64,000 nt of DNA from Thioalkalivibrio sulfidiphilus (GTDB lineage Bacteria > Pseudomonadota > Gammaproteobacteria > Ectothiorhodospirales > Ectothiorhodospiraceae), in contig NZ_KB898935.1 of the NCBI RefSeq assembly GCF_000377945.1, positions 1-64,000 on the forward strand, given 5' to 3'. The notes under the pieces were generated by a model that was not told the origin of the DNA, made no database searches, and saw nothing but the letters and a program-made list of their open reading frames with translations. Below, piece by piece: positions 7,808 to 20,228 of the stretch. Positions within the stretch are counted from its first letter, which is position 1. The number at the start of each line of letters is the position of its first letter. The position numbers and the translations under genes are program-made.

Positions 7808-7826
7808 GATTCGAACCCTCGAAATA
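7808..7826 (-). repeat. Inverted copy of the tRNA-Ser T-arm
   Basis: On the minus strand this reads TCGAGGGTTCGAATC, identical over 15 bases to the T-arm of the tRNA gene about 100 bases upstream but in the opposite direction. No other tRNA part is present. It may be a scar of an integrase att-site event or of a lost tRNA gene. Confidence 0.45.
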
Positions 7827-7947
7827 GTCACGGGGGTTCGATCAGGTCGGCAGGAAGCTGATCTGACATCGCCCGAATGGGCGGCGCCGCGCAAGAGTGA
7901 GGGCCATGGAGGGTCCGAGTCAATATCTCTCTCTGGCACACAAAAGC

Positions 7948-7979
7948 AAAGGGGCCCCGGCATGATTGGGGTCCTTTTT
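7948..7979 (+). terminator. Second terminator, similar to the one at 7746
   Basis: AAAGGGGCCCC (7948-7958) pairs with GGGGTCCTTTT (7968-7978) over 11 positions, two of them G-U, followed by further T. The left side GCAAAGGGGCCCCGG repeats the sequence of the first terminator, so it looks like a duplicated copy. It can also stop transcription of the converging minus-strand operon ending at 8029. Confidence 0.6.
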
Positions 7980-8028
7980 ATGGATCTAAGTGGGTGAACT
8001 CTCAACGGAGTGCGGTGTGATCACGCCA

Positions 8029-9693
8029 TCAGGGTGTCATTACTGGATAGCCCTGTCTGACCCGGTTCCTGCCCGCGCGCTTGGCCGCGTAGAGGGCCTC
8101 GTCTGCGGCGACTAGGAGTTCGTTGCTGCGGTGGTCCGTGGAATCCGTGGAGCTTGCCAGACCTGCGGAAAGCGTGCACTGGAAGGGCTGTTCTCCATGG
8201 CTGAAACTCAATGAGGCGAAACGGCGACGTATGTCGTCGATGAGCAACTGCGCATCTTCAGCGGTGCATTCGGGCAGAACGACGAGAAACTCCTCTCCCC
8301 CATAGCGGCCGATCAGGTCGGACTCCCGCAAGCGCTGTCGCAAGAGCGTGGCCAGGGCCATGATGACCACATCGCCGGTGGCGTGTCCGTGGGTGTCATT
8401 GATCATCTTGAAGTGATCGATGTCGAGCATGGCGAGGGTGAGCGGTTTGCCCGTACGCCGGGCGCGCGCAATCTCGATCTCGACGGCTTCCTTGATGCTG
8501 GCGTGCTTGAGCAGCCCCGTGAGGCTGTCCTTGTTGACGTGTTCGGCGAGCTCTCTGGCGCGGTCTATGCGTGCGCGGACTGCGGCGACCAGTTGCACGT
8601 CGGGAACCGGCTTGGTGAGGAAGTCATCGGCACCGCTGGACATGGCGCTGACCTGCCGTTCGATGTCGGTCTCCGCAGACAGAAAAACGATCGGCAGCGT
8701 GGTCCAATTGTCGTGCTGGCGGATGACGCCAGCGAGATCCTTCCCCGTGTAATCGGGCATGTACAGGTCCATGAGTACCAGCTCCGGCCGGAAGGAGTTG
8801 AGTCTGTTGATGATATCCCCCGGCGATGCGAGGACTTCCGCCTCCATGCCCGCGCCCGTGAGCACCAGTCGATAGCGTTCTCCCAGATCCTGGTCATCCT
8901 CCACGATCAGCACCCGTTCTGGCGGCGCGCGACGTTTCTTGAGTACCCGTTCGATATCGTGGATCAGCCTGGGGATGTTGACGGGCTTGAGGTGATAACC
9001 CGCCGCACCCAGTCGCGCCGCCTGGACTCGCAGGAAGAAGTCGTCTAGGGAAGAGATGAAGATGAGCGGGCATGACAAGGCGCGCAGGGCCTGACAGGTG
9101 GGCAGGGCGATGGTGGCGTTCTGGTTCTCCTTGGGTAGAAACACGTCTACCAGCAACAGGTCCGGCGTTTCGCTGCGGGCCGCGTCCTCGGCCTGGCTGA
9201 GGCTGTCGAAGTGGTGCACCACATAATTGAATGATTGCAGCTGTTTGCTTAATTCTTCGGCGAGCACGGTGTCGCCGGTGATCAACCAGGCGCGGTCTGT
9301 CTTGCCAGTACGGGCCATGTGTATCGGGGGAAGGCTTTGAGGCTCGACGGCGTTTGTATTCACGCGCTCAGACAGGGCGTGAATCTGCCGTTGGAGATCC
9401 CGTAGAGACTCTGGATCCATGTGCAATGATTTCCCGCTGAGCCAGCTGGAGACACGTTTTTCCAGATCGCGTGCCGTGTCGCTCAGTGTCTGGAGCCCGA
9501 AGGAACCACCAGAGCCTGAAAGCCGGTGCAGGTGTTGGCGGATCTCCAGCAGGGGCGAACGATCCGCAGGAGTGCCGGTGAGGCGTCCGGCCAGGTAGGT
9601 CAGCTCGGCAAACTGTGCAGGCAGTTTGGCCATGTAGCTGCGACGCAGCGCTTCCAGCTCGCCCCGAACAGAGGAGGTCTCCTGCTCAGTCAT
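8029..9693 (-). CDS. HPt-REC-REC-GGDEF diguanylate cyclase
   Basis: The 554-residue protein has, in order, an HPt domain (about 20-120, HRLSGSGGSFG with His56), a receiver-like domain that lacks the usual N-terminal acidic pair (about 133-255), a complete receiver (about 262-380, EDD and LMDLYMP), and a GGDEF domain (about 392-550) with the active GGEEF signature. RESD just before it is the RxxD product-inhibition site. It should make cyclic di-GMP when phosphorylated, with the HPt offering a relay input. It is the last gene of a five-gene minus-strand operon and overlaps the preceding receiver gene by 8 bases. Its HPt-REC-REC front end is paralogous to that of the kinase at 14900-18958. Confidence 0.9.
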   Translation of the reverse strand: MTEQETSSVRGELEALRRSYMAKLPAQFAELTYLAGRLTGTPADRSPLLEIRQHLHRLSGSGGSFGLQTLSDTARDLEKRVSSWLSGKSLHMDPESLRDLQRQIHALSERVNTNAVEPQSLPPIHMARTGKTDRAWLITGDTVLAEELSKQLQSFNYVVHHFDSLSQAEDAARSETPDLLLVDVFLPKENQNATIALPTCQALRALSCPLIFISSLDDFFLRVQAARLGAAGYHLKPVNIPRLIHDIERVLKKRRAPPERVLIVEDDQDLGERYRLVLTGAGMEAEVLASPGDIINRLNSFRPELVLMDLYMPDYTGKDLAGVIRQHDNWTTLPIVFLSAETDIERQVSAMSSGADDFLTKPVPDVQLVAAVRARIDRARELAEHVNKDSLTGLLKHASIKEAVEIEIARARRTGKPLTLAMLDIDHFKMINDTHGHATGDVVIMALATLLRQRLRESDLIGRYGGEEFLVVLPECTAEDAQLLIDDIRRRFASLSFSHGEQPFQCTLSAGLASSTDSTDHRSNELLVAADEALYAAKRAGRNRVRQGYPVMTP

Positions 9694-10075
9694 CGGATCG
9701 GCTGCTCCAAAGTTCCCGCAGCTGCTCGGCGAGGGTCATGGGGTCGAAGGGTTTGGCGATGACGCCCACCGCGCCCAGGGCAAGCAACTGCTCAAGCTCC
9801 TGTGGCTGTGCCTTGGCGGTCATGAATACCACGGGGATGGTCGCGAGGTTTGGGTCGGCGCGCAGGGCCTTGAGCGTGCCCGGGCCATCCAGGCCGGGCA
9901 TCATCACGTCCAGCAGGATCAGGTCAGGGGCGAAGCCCGGGGCCTCGTTCAGGGCGGCTTCACCGCAGGCGCATACATGAACCGTGAAGCCACCCACCTT
10001 CTCCAAGGCCAGACGTGCGATGGCCTGGATGTCGGGATCGTCTTCCACATAAAGGATACGCTGCAGTTGGCTCAT
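9686..10075 (-). CDS. Single-domain response regulator
   Basis: A 129-residue stand-alone receiver with the acidic pair YVEDD, the acceptor in LILLDVMMPG, the Thr in VFMTAK and the Lys in IAKPFD. There is no output domain, so it is likely a phosphate shuttle or allosteric regulator in the relay of its neighbours. The ATG at 10075 overlaps the stop of the kinase gene (ATGA), implying translational coupling; a longer open frame to 10159 would run inside the kinase gene. Confidence 0.9.
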   Translation of the reverse strand: MSQLQRILYVEDDPDIQAIARLALEKVGGFTVHVCACGEAALNEAPGFAPDLILLDVMMPGLDGPGTLKALRADPNLATIPVVFMTAKAQPQELEQLLALGAVGVIAKPFDPMTLAEQLRELWSSRSDD

Positions 10076-13000
10076 GGCTCGGTACCCTCGTTGTGCCTGG
10101 TCTCGGGGTTGTCGCCTCCTTGCTGCTCGTTCCAGATCGGCAGATCGATATGGAAACAACTGCCCTGGCCTTCGACGGATTCAAAACCGATGCTGCCGCC
10201 CATGCGCTGTACCAGTTCGCGTGTGATCGCCAGGCCGAGGCCGGTGCCGCTCCGCTTGCGGGTATTTGAGCCATCCGCCTGGGAAAATTTCTCGAACAGG
10301 TGCGCTTGGAAGTCTGCCGGAATGCCGGGTCCCCGGTCTTTGACCGCGATCCTCACCTGGTCATCGATCCTGGTGACGGCGATCTCCACCTGGGCGCCTT
10401 CTGGGGAGAATTTGGCCGCATTGGATAGTAGGTTGGTGAGGATCTGATGAAGGCGTTGGGCATCGACGTTCACCATGACGTCATCCTGGCGGCTGGTCAG
10501 CGAGAAAGCTACGTCAAACTGATCCGCGTAGGGGCGATTGTCTGTCATGGCCTGTTTCACCAGAGGCATCAGTGCCTGTGGCTGCAGGTTGAAACGCATC
10601 TTGCCTGCCATGAGTTTTTCCATGTCGAGCAGGTCGTTGATGAGGTAGGTCAGGCGCTGGCTGTTCTTGTGGGCCAGTTGGACCAGTTGACGGACATTCT
10701 CGGGTATCTCGCCCATGGCGCCACCCTGGATCAGGCCCAGGGCGGCGGCGATGGAGGTCAGGGGGGTGCGCAGTTCGTGGCTCACCGTGGAGACGAACTC
10801 GCTCTTCATGCGCTCCAGGCGCTTGCGCTCGGAAATGTCCTCAATGATCGACCAGATCAGTTTGCGTCCATTGGTGTCCAGCACCACCATGCCATGCAGC
10901 AGCACCGGGTATCGGCTGCCGTCCTTGCGGATGTATTCCTTCTCATAGGGCCCGTACTGGCCGGTCTTTTCAAGGCTTTCCAGCTGAAGTCTTTCCTGAG
11001 CCTCGTATTCCCGGGGAGTCAAATCCCAGTAGCTCAGGGTCATGAACTCGTCTTGACTGTAACCGGAGGACCTGAGCAGGGCTTCGTTGACCTCGAGGAA
11101 ATTGCCGGTCTCGAAATCATTCAGGGCGATACCTACCGGCGACAGTTCGAACAGGCCACGCAGGCGGGCCTCGCTGCGCGCCATGGCCAATTCGGCGTGT
11201 TTCTGTTGCGTGATATCCCTGATGTAACCGTGCCACAGGGTGCTGCCGTCAGCCATGGCCTCGGGCGTGGCATGGCCTTCCAGCCAGCGCACACGGCCGT
11301 TGTAGCGCAGGGTGCGATACTGCAAATGCCAGGTGCTGAGGTCCTGCATCGATCGCTTGATGGATTGTGCCACGGCGTGCAGGTCATCCGGATGGATAAC
11401 GCGGTAGACGGCAGCGGCATTCTCGCGCACCTCCTCGGGGTGCACGCCGTAGATATCCAGGATGCCGGGGCTGCTGTAGGGGAGGGCTCCGCGCCCATCG
11501 GGCCATTGCTGGTACTGGTACACCATACCCGGGATGTGGGAGACCAGTTTCTGCAGCTGCTCATGGCTTTTTTGCTTCTCAAGGGTGACGGCAACCCAGC
11601 GGGACAGGAGGCGTATGAATTCGCGCTCGCTTTCCTTGAAGGGATTGGTGCGTGCCTTGGAAGAGGAGAAGCTCAGGGTGCCGAACAACTGCCCGGACAC
11701 CTGCAGGGGAATGCTGATATAGCTCTCCACGCCGTTGGCGAGATAGCTGGGGTGACTGCGATAATCTGATGCGCCCAAGTGGTGTATGGAGTCTAGGTCG
11801 CTGCCAGCGATGGCCAAGTGATGATAGGTGTCCTGCAGGGGAAAGGCCTGACCCACGCGTAGATCCACGTTCTCCGGCGCCACCAGCCATCTGATCCGGA
11901 AGGTCTCACGCTGAGCCTCACCGATGACGCCGATCTCCATACCCAGGTGCCTGGCTCCCAAGCTCAGGGCCAGGGTCAGTTGTTGATCCACGTCCTGAGC
12001 AGGCAACGATGCGATCTCGTTGAGTACTGCGAGACCCTGGAGGTGATGCTCCACTTCTTCCCGCGCCTGCCGCTCGTGGGTGATGTCGGTCTCAATGGCC
12101 ATGAAGTTGGTGATCTGGCCGGCGCTGTCGTACATGGGGCTTGACTGGATCCGGATCCAGTAGGGCTGGCCGTCCCGGGTGTAATTGAGAATGTCCACCT
12201 GAAAGGGTTTGCCGCGACAGATGGCCTCGCGCATGACGGCAACGGTCTCCGGATCGGTATCAGGCCCCTGCAGCAGTTCGCCCGGTTTCCTGCCGCGCAT
12301 CTCATCCAGGGTGTAGCCGCTGATGCGGGTAAAACCCTCGTTGATCCATTCCACCCGGGCTTCGGTGTCGGTGATGATCACCCCGTTGATGGTCTGGCTG
12401 GCCACCCGGGACAGGCGCGCCAGCTCGGCCTGGTTGTCCTCGAGCCGGCGCTTCATGCGTGCGGCAATGATCAGCTGTCCCAAGGTCAGCAGGAGCGGAT
12501 CCAGGAATTCGATCAGGGCCTGGTCATAGCCTCCGGGGCGGTTGGCGATGCCCAGCATGGCGACCATCTCGCTGCCATGGTGCACTGGCAGACCCAGGAA
12601 GGCCTTGAGTGGCGGGTGGCCATCGGGCAGTCCGCCGCGTCGAGGGTCGGTGGCGGGTGCGTTGGCGATCACCGCCTCGCCGCTGGTGACTACCGCGCCA
12701 AACAGGGTCTTGAGATTGGTGAACACCAATCCCTGCGGTGCGTTGGCCTCATAGAAGGCGCGGGTATCGGCGTTCCAGGCGATGTTGGTGATGGCGTGGG
12801 TCTTGAGATAGGGCTCACCCCCGGGGGTATGGAGGACCTCGCCGATGAAGCCGTATTCGCTGTGGGTGAGTGCCAGGATGTCACCCAGCAGGGTATCGAA
12901 GGCCTCGCGCTGATCCGGTTCGCTGATGAAGCTGGCCTGGGCGTGGGCGATCATGGCGGTGATGCGTTGCTGCTCGTGGAGGGCGGTCTCCGCCTGTTTT

Positions 13001-13841
13001 TGTCGGGTGATGTTGCGGATGATGATCAGCGCCTGGTCGGCGTTGATCCGGCGCACCCGGGCCTCGAAACTGGCCGGTCCGGCGGGGATGTCCAGGTCGT
13101 ATTCGAAGGCGACCGTCTCGCCGGTTTGCAGGGTGTCGCGGATGGCGGCCATGGCGCGTTCCGCTACATGGGCAGGCAGGGTGTTGGGAATCGAGGTCCG
13201 AAGTAACTGCTCCCTGGGCATCAGCAGATCGGGGTGGTCGTGGCAATCAATGAAGCGCCCCGCCTGATCGACCACGAAGACCATGTCGGGCAGTGCCGTG
13301 AGGATGCCGAGATGTCTGGCCTGGCTGGCGGCCAGCAGGCTGGCCAGTTCCCGGTCCTGTCGCAGGTTGATTTCGTCCTGCACGCAGTCGGCCAGCTCCC
13401 GCAACGCCAGGCGCTGGGATGGCGTGAGCTCGCGGGGCCGGGTATCGATGATGCACAGGGTGCCGATGCGGTAGCCGTCCCGGGTGGCCAGCGGCGCGCC
13501 GGCATAGAAACGGATGTGGGGTTCGCCGGTGACCAGCGGGTTGTTGGCGAAGCGGGGATCCGTGGCGGCGTCATTCACCGCCAGGATGTCCTCCTCCAGT
13601 ATGGTGTGGGCGCAGAAGGAGACATCCCTGCCGGTTTCACAGACATCCAGCCCCTGGCGGGACTTGAACCACTGACGCTGCTCATCCACCAGGGAAACGA
13701 GCGCGATGGGCACCTCGAACAACCGTTGCGCAAGTCGGGTGATACGATCAAAGCGTTCTTCAGCGGGCGTGTCCAGTATCGCCCGTTCATATAACGCGTT
13801 CAGGCGTTGTGTTTCGTTCTGTGGGCGTTCGGGTGGTTGCA

Positions 13842-13845
<4 letters not shown>
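10072..13845 (-). CDS. Multi-sensor histidine kinase (GAF/PAS, soluble)
   Basis: About 1257 residues with no membrane segment. The order is GAF (opening NALYERAILDTPAEERFDRI, about 10-160), PAS, GAF (with SEYGFIGEV), PAS-PAC, GAF, PAS, PAS, then the HisKA phospho-acceptor VSHELRTPL and a HATPase with NLLSNAAKF, DRGPGIP and GTGLGLAI. It has no receiver, so its partners are probably the single receiver and cyclase encoded immediately downstream. Three GAF domains suggest small-molecule or light/redox input, but no ligand residue can be read. The start at 13845 (ATGATG) overlaps the HD-GYP stop by the ATGA pattern; a longer frame to 14097 lies wholly within the HD-GYP gene. Confidence 0.9.
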
Positions 13846-14899
<1,054 letters not shown>

Positions 14900-14903
<4 letters not shown>

Positions 14904-17900
14904 GAAGATTCTCCAGCGGGCGCAGGGGTATCGATCGCTGAGGTGTCCTTGAGATGTCGCTGCACGGTTTCCAGGAGCCGCTCCACCTGCAATGGCTTGG
15001 TGAGATACTCCGCGAAGCCCGCGGCTCGCCCGTGCTCGATGTCCCGGGGCATGGCATTGGCGGTGACCGCGATCACCGGGATGTCCCTGAGATAGATGTC
15101 GCCCTGGAGCACGCGCATCACCTGGTAGCCATCCAGTTCGGGCATGTTGATGTCCATGAGGATCAGGCGCGGTCGCCGCGCCATGGCCAGCTCGATGCCC
15201 AGCGAGGGCGTGTGTGCGGTCAGCAGGCTGATGTGGGGCAGGCGGCCGAGGATCTGCGCCACCAGCTTGATGTTGGAAGGGTTGTCCTCGATGTAAAGCA
15301 CGAGATGCTGGTCACTTTCTGCTGGCGCAGCCGTTGCGTCCGAGGCCAGGTCCCGCTCTTGAGCCGGGATCGGTCTGTCATCGGAGATGGACTCCAGGGG
15401 CAGCTCGATCCAGAAGGTGCTGCCCTCACCCGGTTCGCTTTGCACGCCCACATTGCCGCCCATCATTTCGACCAGGCGCCGGGTGATGGTCAGGCCGATG
15501 CCAGTTCCCTCGACGCCGCTGCGTTCGGCACCCAGGCGGTTGAAGGGCTCGAACAATCTGGCGACCTGTGATCGAGTCAGGCCCTGGCCCGTGTCGCTCA
15601 CCAGGATGCGCAGCCATGCGCCGTCTCGAACCGGCTGGATGTCCAGGCTCACGCGGCCCCCTTGCCGGTTGTACTTCACCGCGTTGGACAGCAGGTTGAG
15701 CAGGGCCTGCTTGAGCCGTGTGCGATCGGCACGCACCCACACGCCCTCCATGCCGCCATGGTTGACGCGAACATCACGTTTGGCCGCCAGGGGCTCAATC
15801 AGACTGATGCATTCCTCGATGACGGGACAGAGCGCCACCGGCTCGATGGACAGATCCAGATTGCCGGACTCGATGCGTGCCAGGTCCAGGACCTCGTTGA
15901 TCAGTTCCAGCAGGTGCCGTCCCGCCTTGAGGATCTCGTGGAGGTTGTCGACATGTTCCGCCGGCAGCGCATCGTCGTATTCCATGAGCTGGGCAAAGCC
16001 CAGGATGGCGTTCATGGGGGTGCGCAGCTCATGGCTCATGCTGGAGAGGAACTCGGACTTGGCGCGGTTGGCCCGGTCGGCCTCCTCCCGGGCGGCGATG
16101 AGGGCCAACTCCGCCTGTTTGCGTTCATCGATGTCCTGGACCACACCCAGCATCTGCAGCGGCCTGCCCTCGGCATCGCGTGTCACCGCCCCCTTTTCCA
16201 GCAGCCAGCGCACGGTGCCGTCGGGCCAGATCACCCGGTGTTCGATCTCGTAGGGTTCGTCGCGTTCCACACAGGCGTTGACGGCGTCGATCACCGATTG
16301 CCGGTCGTCCGGGTGTACGGCATTGAGGAAATTCTCGTAGGAGGTCTCCAGGTCGCCCTCCGGATAGCCGAACAAGGGGGCGATGCGCTCGGTCCAGAAC
16401 AGTTCGCCGGTGACGATGTTCCATTCCCAGGTGCCGATGTTGGCGTAGGCCTGGCCCCGGCGCAGGCGCTCCTTGTGCAGTTCCGCGGCGGCCTCGGCCT
16501 GCTTGATGGCGGTGATGTCGTGGAAGCTCCAGACCATGCCGCCGGGTTTCCCGTTCCAGAACAGGGGTTTACAGTAACGTTCGATGACGCGTCCGTCCGT
16601 GAAGTGCAGGATATCGTGGGACGCCTGGCCGGAAGCGTAGAGGGCCTCCACCCCGGCCAGGAAGACCTCCGGGTCAGCGACCCGGCTGCGGGCATGGGAA
16701 AGCAGGTGATGGTCATCCTGACCCTGGAACAGGTCCTGATCCGGGATGCCCCAGATCTCCTGAAAGCGCTGGTTGACAAAACATACCCGCCGGTTTTCAT
16801 CCACGGCGAGGATGCCGTCCTGGGTGGACTCCAGGGTGGCGATCAGGCCTTGCTCGCTCTCGATCAATGCCTGCTCGGCGCGCATCCGGGTGAGCGCGCT
16901 GCTGATGACGTCGGCCAGCAGTTTGAGCAGCGAGAGTTCCTCCTCGTGCCAGTCGCGGCGCTGGCGCACGGCGTCGTAGCCAAGGAATCCTATGGTCCTG
17001 TCGTGTCGCAGTAGGGGGAAGGCAAACAGGGACTGGATGTCCTGTGTCTGGAAATGCACCTTTTCCATCGCTGCCTCGGCGGGCAGTTGGTCCACGTCCG
17101 GGATGATCACCTGGCCCTGGGTACTGATCTGTTGCCACCACCAGGGCGTCTCATGCACGGGCATGTCCTGCACCTGCTGTTTCTGCGGTGCGATGCCCGG
17201 CGCGCACCATTCATGGGTGTTGCTCATACGGGCGCCGTCATCGCTCACTAGGAACAGGTAGGCCCGGTCGGCGCCGATGAACTCACCACTGACGCGCAGT
17301 ACATCCTCGATGGCCGTGTCGGTTTCATGCAGGGAGAGGGACAGGAAACGGGCGGCCTGGTGGATGATGAGTTGCTGCATGTCTCGCTGCCGCCGCAGGG
17401 ACAGTTCCGCCAGCTTGACATGGGTGATGTCCGTGCGGATGGAGACATACTGGTAGGGTATTCCCTGTTCATCCATGAAGGGGACGATGGTGGATTCCAC
17501 CCAGTAGAGCGAGCCGTCCTTGCGGCGGTTGCACAGCACGCCCTGCCATATGCGACCCGAGGCGATGGTGCCCCACAGGCCGTGGTAGAACTCGGGCGCG
17601 TGCTCGCCGGACTTGACGATGCGGTGGTTCTGGCCGATCAATTCCTCGCGCCGGTAGCCACTCACCGCGCAGAAGCGGTCATTCACGTAGAGGATGTCGC
17701 CGCGCCGGTCGGCGATGCTCACGATGGCATGTGTATTGATCGCCTGGTGTTCCCGCTCCCGTTCATATAGGGCGTTCTGCAGGCGGCAGCGCATGGCATT
17801 GGCCTGGCGCGCGCGCCTGGCCCGGGCAGTGACCGCGGCCACCAGGTGATCCGGCGGCACCGGCTTGACCAGGAAGTCGTCGCCGCCGAGATTCAGCGCC

Positions 17901-18958
17901 AGCAGTTGCTGGCTCATGTCGGTCTCGGCGGAGAGAAACAGGATGGGCAGGTTCAGCTGCTCGTCCCGCTCGCGCAGCACTGCGGCCAGTTCCGGGCCGC
18001 TGATCTCCGGCATGTACACGTCCAGCACCACCACGTCCGGTCGCGTGCTGTCCAGCACCTCCAGGACCCGCATGGGCTGGTCCAGGGTGGTGACCTCCAT
18101 ACCGGCGGCGCGCAGCACTGTGGCCTGGGCCTCCAGCAGCAGGGGTTCGTCGTCCACCAGCAGCACCCGGTAGGGTTCCGGCGGCTGTCGGTGGGTGAGG
18201 GCGTCCAGCAGGCTGGTTAGGCGCGCCTCGTCCACTGGCTTGGTGAGGTAACGGCAGGCCCCTGCGCGCAGTGCCGCCAGCCGGGTGGGCAGATCGTCCC
18301 GCACGGAGACGACCACCACCGGGATGTTGTCTTCCCGACGCAGGTCCAGTCGGGTCAATGCCTGGGCGCCGGCGTGCTCGCCTTCCGGGAACACCATGTC
18401 CAGCAGCACCGCGGCGGGCCGTTCCGCATCGCTGTCCTCCCAGTCCTTGTGAAAGGCCGGCAGTTCCAGGAAGACCCGGGTGCGGTAGCCGCCGTCCCGC
18501 AGGGTCCGGGCCAGTGATTCGGCCTGTGCGGCGTCATCGTCCACCACATAGACCAGCGGGACGTCAGCCTCGCGCCTGACAGGGGCGTGGCGGGGTCGCG
18601 CCGAGACCTCCGGTTCTTTGGCGGAGACGATCACTTCCGCCACCCGTTCCAGGGCCAGGCCGATGGACCGGATATCCGCATCTCCGGGTTCGGGGTCCCG
18701 GTGGATCAACTCCTGTACCAGCCTTTCCAGGGCGCGGGCGGCGTCGGACAGGGTGTGCAGGCCGAAGCTGCCCGCCGCGCCAACGAGTCCGTGGGCCAGG
18801 CGTGCCAGGGACTGGGCCTCCTCGGCGGACCAACCGTTCCTGGCCAGATGGGAGTAGTGGGCCTGCATGGCGGAGAGGCGCTGCTCGAGCCCGGCGATGA
18901 ACTGCCGGTGCAGGTCGGCCAGTGGCTTGTCGAGGTCATCGTTGTTCAGGTCGTTCAT
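14900..18958 (-). CDS. HPt-REC-REC hybrid histidine kinase
   Basis: The 1352-residue protein starts with an HPt domain (ARLAHGLVGAAGSFG, His56), two receivers (about 135-255 and 260-380), then PAS, GAF (with [15 protein letters not shown]), PAS, PAS ([25 protein letters not shown]), HisKA ([20 protein letters not shown]), HATPase ([18 protein letters not shown]) and a C-terminal receiver (LYIEDNPSN, LILMDINMP). It carries every element of a multi-step phosphorelay in one chain, with no membrane segment. It is the first gene of the minus-strand operon, divergent from the che operon. Its PAS-GAF-PAS-kinase-receiver part is paralogous to the kinase at 33719-37375. Confidence 0.92.
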
Positions 18959-19501
18959 CGCGTCGCCCGTGTGTTGAGGGCTTGTAGTTGTGTGGGTCCT
19001 GAGCGCCCGTGGTCCATATCAGCGGGGCAGGGCGCGCGTCGTTTGTCCTTTCTTCCTGTGCGTCTGGCCGTGGCTTCACCGAAGTCTGGCTCATGGGGCT
19101 GCAGCTTGAGGATGCCAGCTCCAGCCGTGAGCCAATCTTGCCATAAAAATATAAAAAGTGGTAATAGTGAAAAAAATGTTTTATAACGTGGCCAGAGCGG
19201 GGAGGGTGTCTCTCGGCCTTATCGCGTGGGCCGGATTTCCAGGCCCGGGTTCTCCTGTCCTCAAGTTATCGGCAGATACGGCCGATACATGAGCTGGGAG
19301 CGCGGTTAAAAGGCCTGCCAGAACCAGACGTGTGAGTGCGTTCGGGCGTCAATCTCCTGGCGCGGCGCGGCCGGAATGCCTTCGGAGGGTTAGGCGCCGG
19401 AGTCGCAAGTGACTGGATATAAAGACTTATTCATTATAGGGCATGGATATTGCTAGTTTTTATTCATGCCACAGATGTCTGACGAATCGGAAGGAATTGC
19501 C
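18959..19501. other. 543-bp divergent control region
   Basis: This non-coding stretch separates the minus-strand relay operon from the plus-strand che operon. It contains a very AT-rich segment (19142-19190) likely to hold the minus-strand promoter, and a candidate FliA-type promoter at 19261-19287 for the plus strand. A TATAAAG...CATTAT stretch close to the first plus gene (19417-19438) is a possible further start. No open frame here has a ribosome-binding site or recognisable product. Confidence 0.5.
19261..19287 (+). promoter_or_regulatory. Candidate sigma-28 (FliA) promoter of the che operon
   Basis: TCAAG (19261-19265) and GCCGATA (19281-19287) are separated by 15 bases. This resembles the FliA consensus of pseudomonads (TCAAG ... 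GCCGATA); E. coli spacing would be 14. The -10 box also forms a 7-bp dyad with TATCGGC at 19267-19273, so a regulator could bind there. Transcription would begin roughly 200 bases before the first gene. Confidence 0.45.
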
Positions 19502-19783
19502 ATGCAGAGCATCGTGCTGCCGGACAGCCTGGACATCAGCTACGCGGCCGAATTGCACGCCCTGTTGCGGGACGGCCTGGAGGCCGGTGAGGGAGTGGAG
19601 CTGCAGGCGGCCGGTGTGAGCCGTCTGGACACCGCCGGGGTGCAGCTGGTTGCCGCGTTCCTGCACGAGGCCCGCGCACGGTCGCTGCCGGTGCGGCTGG
19701 TGGAGCCTTCCGATGCGCTGGTTTCGGCGGCCGAGCGCCTGGGTCTGGCAGCGCTGATCCCGGCGCCGACCGGTACGCCCTGA
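19502..19783 (+). CDS. STAS-domain protein (first gene of che operon)
   Basis: A 93-residue single STAS domain. The loop that carries the phospho-Ser in anti-sigma-factor antagonists reads SRLDTAGVQLV, with Thr44 at the acceptor position. Such proteins bind anti-sigma kinases when unphosphorylated. STAS genes occur at the head of several environmental che operons, where their role is not clear. The ATG at 19502 follows AAGGAA by 8 bases; an upstream frame to 19466 has a poorer site. A second STAS protein is encoded at 30147. Confidence 0.85.
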   Translation: MQSIVLPDSLDISYAAELHALLRDGLEAGEGVELQAAGVSRLDTAGVQLVAAFLHEARARSLPVRLVEPSDALVSAAERLGLAALIPAPTGTP

Positions 19784-19842
19784 CCTGCCGGGATGAGGGT
19801 TGATCGAGTGTCTTGTGTAACAAAATAAGCGGAGAAATCACG

Positions 19843-20205
19843 GTGGCAAAGATTCTTGCGGTGGATGATTCGACCTCCCTGCGCCAGATGGTGGCCTTCA
19901 CCCTCAAGCAGGCGGGCCACGAGGTGGTTGAAGCGTCGGATGGGCGTGATGCCCTCCAGAAGGCCAAGGGCGGCCGGGTGGACCTGGTGCTTTCCGATGT
20001 GAATATGCCGGGCATGGATGGCATCTCGCTGGTGAAGGAGCTGCGTACACTGCCCAGCTACAAGTTCACCCCCATTCTGATGCTGACCACCGAATCGAGC
20101 CCCGAGAAGAAGCAGGAAGGCAAGGCGGCGGGTGCCACGGGCTGGATCGTCAAGCCCTTCAGCCCGGACCAGCTGCTGGCCACCGTGAAACGGGTGCTGG
20201 GTTGA
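19843..20205 (+). CDS. cheY: CheY response regulator
   Basis: A 120-residue single receiver with VDDS (8-9), predicted acceptor Asp52 in LVLSDVNMPGMDG, Thr in MLTTESS and Lys in WIVKPFSP. The GTG at 19843 follows GGAG by 9 bases and gives the typical opening MAKILAVDDS; an upstream TTG at 19813 lacks a site. Placed between the STAS gene and cheA, it is the natural target of CheA. It could reach the flagellar motor, but the Che2/F7-like gene order leaves open another output. Confidence 0.93.
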   Translation: MAKILAVDDSTSLRQMVAFTLKQAGHEVVEASDGRDALQKAKGGRVDLVLSDVNMPGMDGISLVKELRTLPSYKFTPILMLTTESSPEKKQEGKAAGATGWIVKPFSPDQLLATVKRVLG

Positions 20206-20228
20206 ACTGAAACCGGGGTACGCGCGCC

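Noticed and set aside
7475-8005. Minus-strand frame over tRNA-Ser containing AEREGFEPS
   Set aside because: This peptide is the well-known false translation of a tRNA gene read in reverse.
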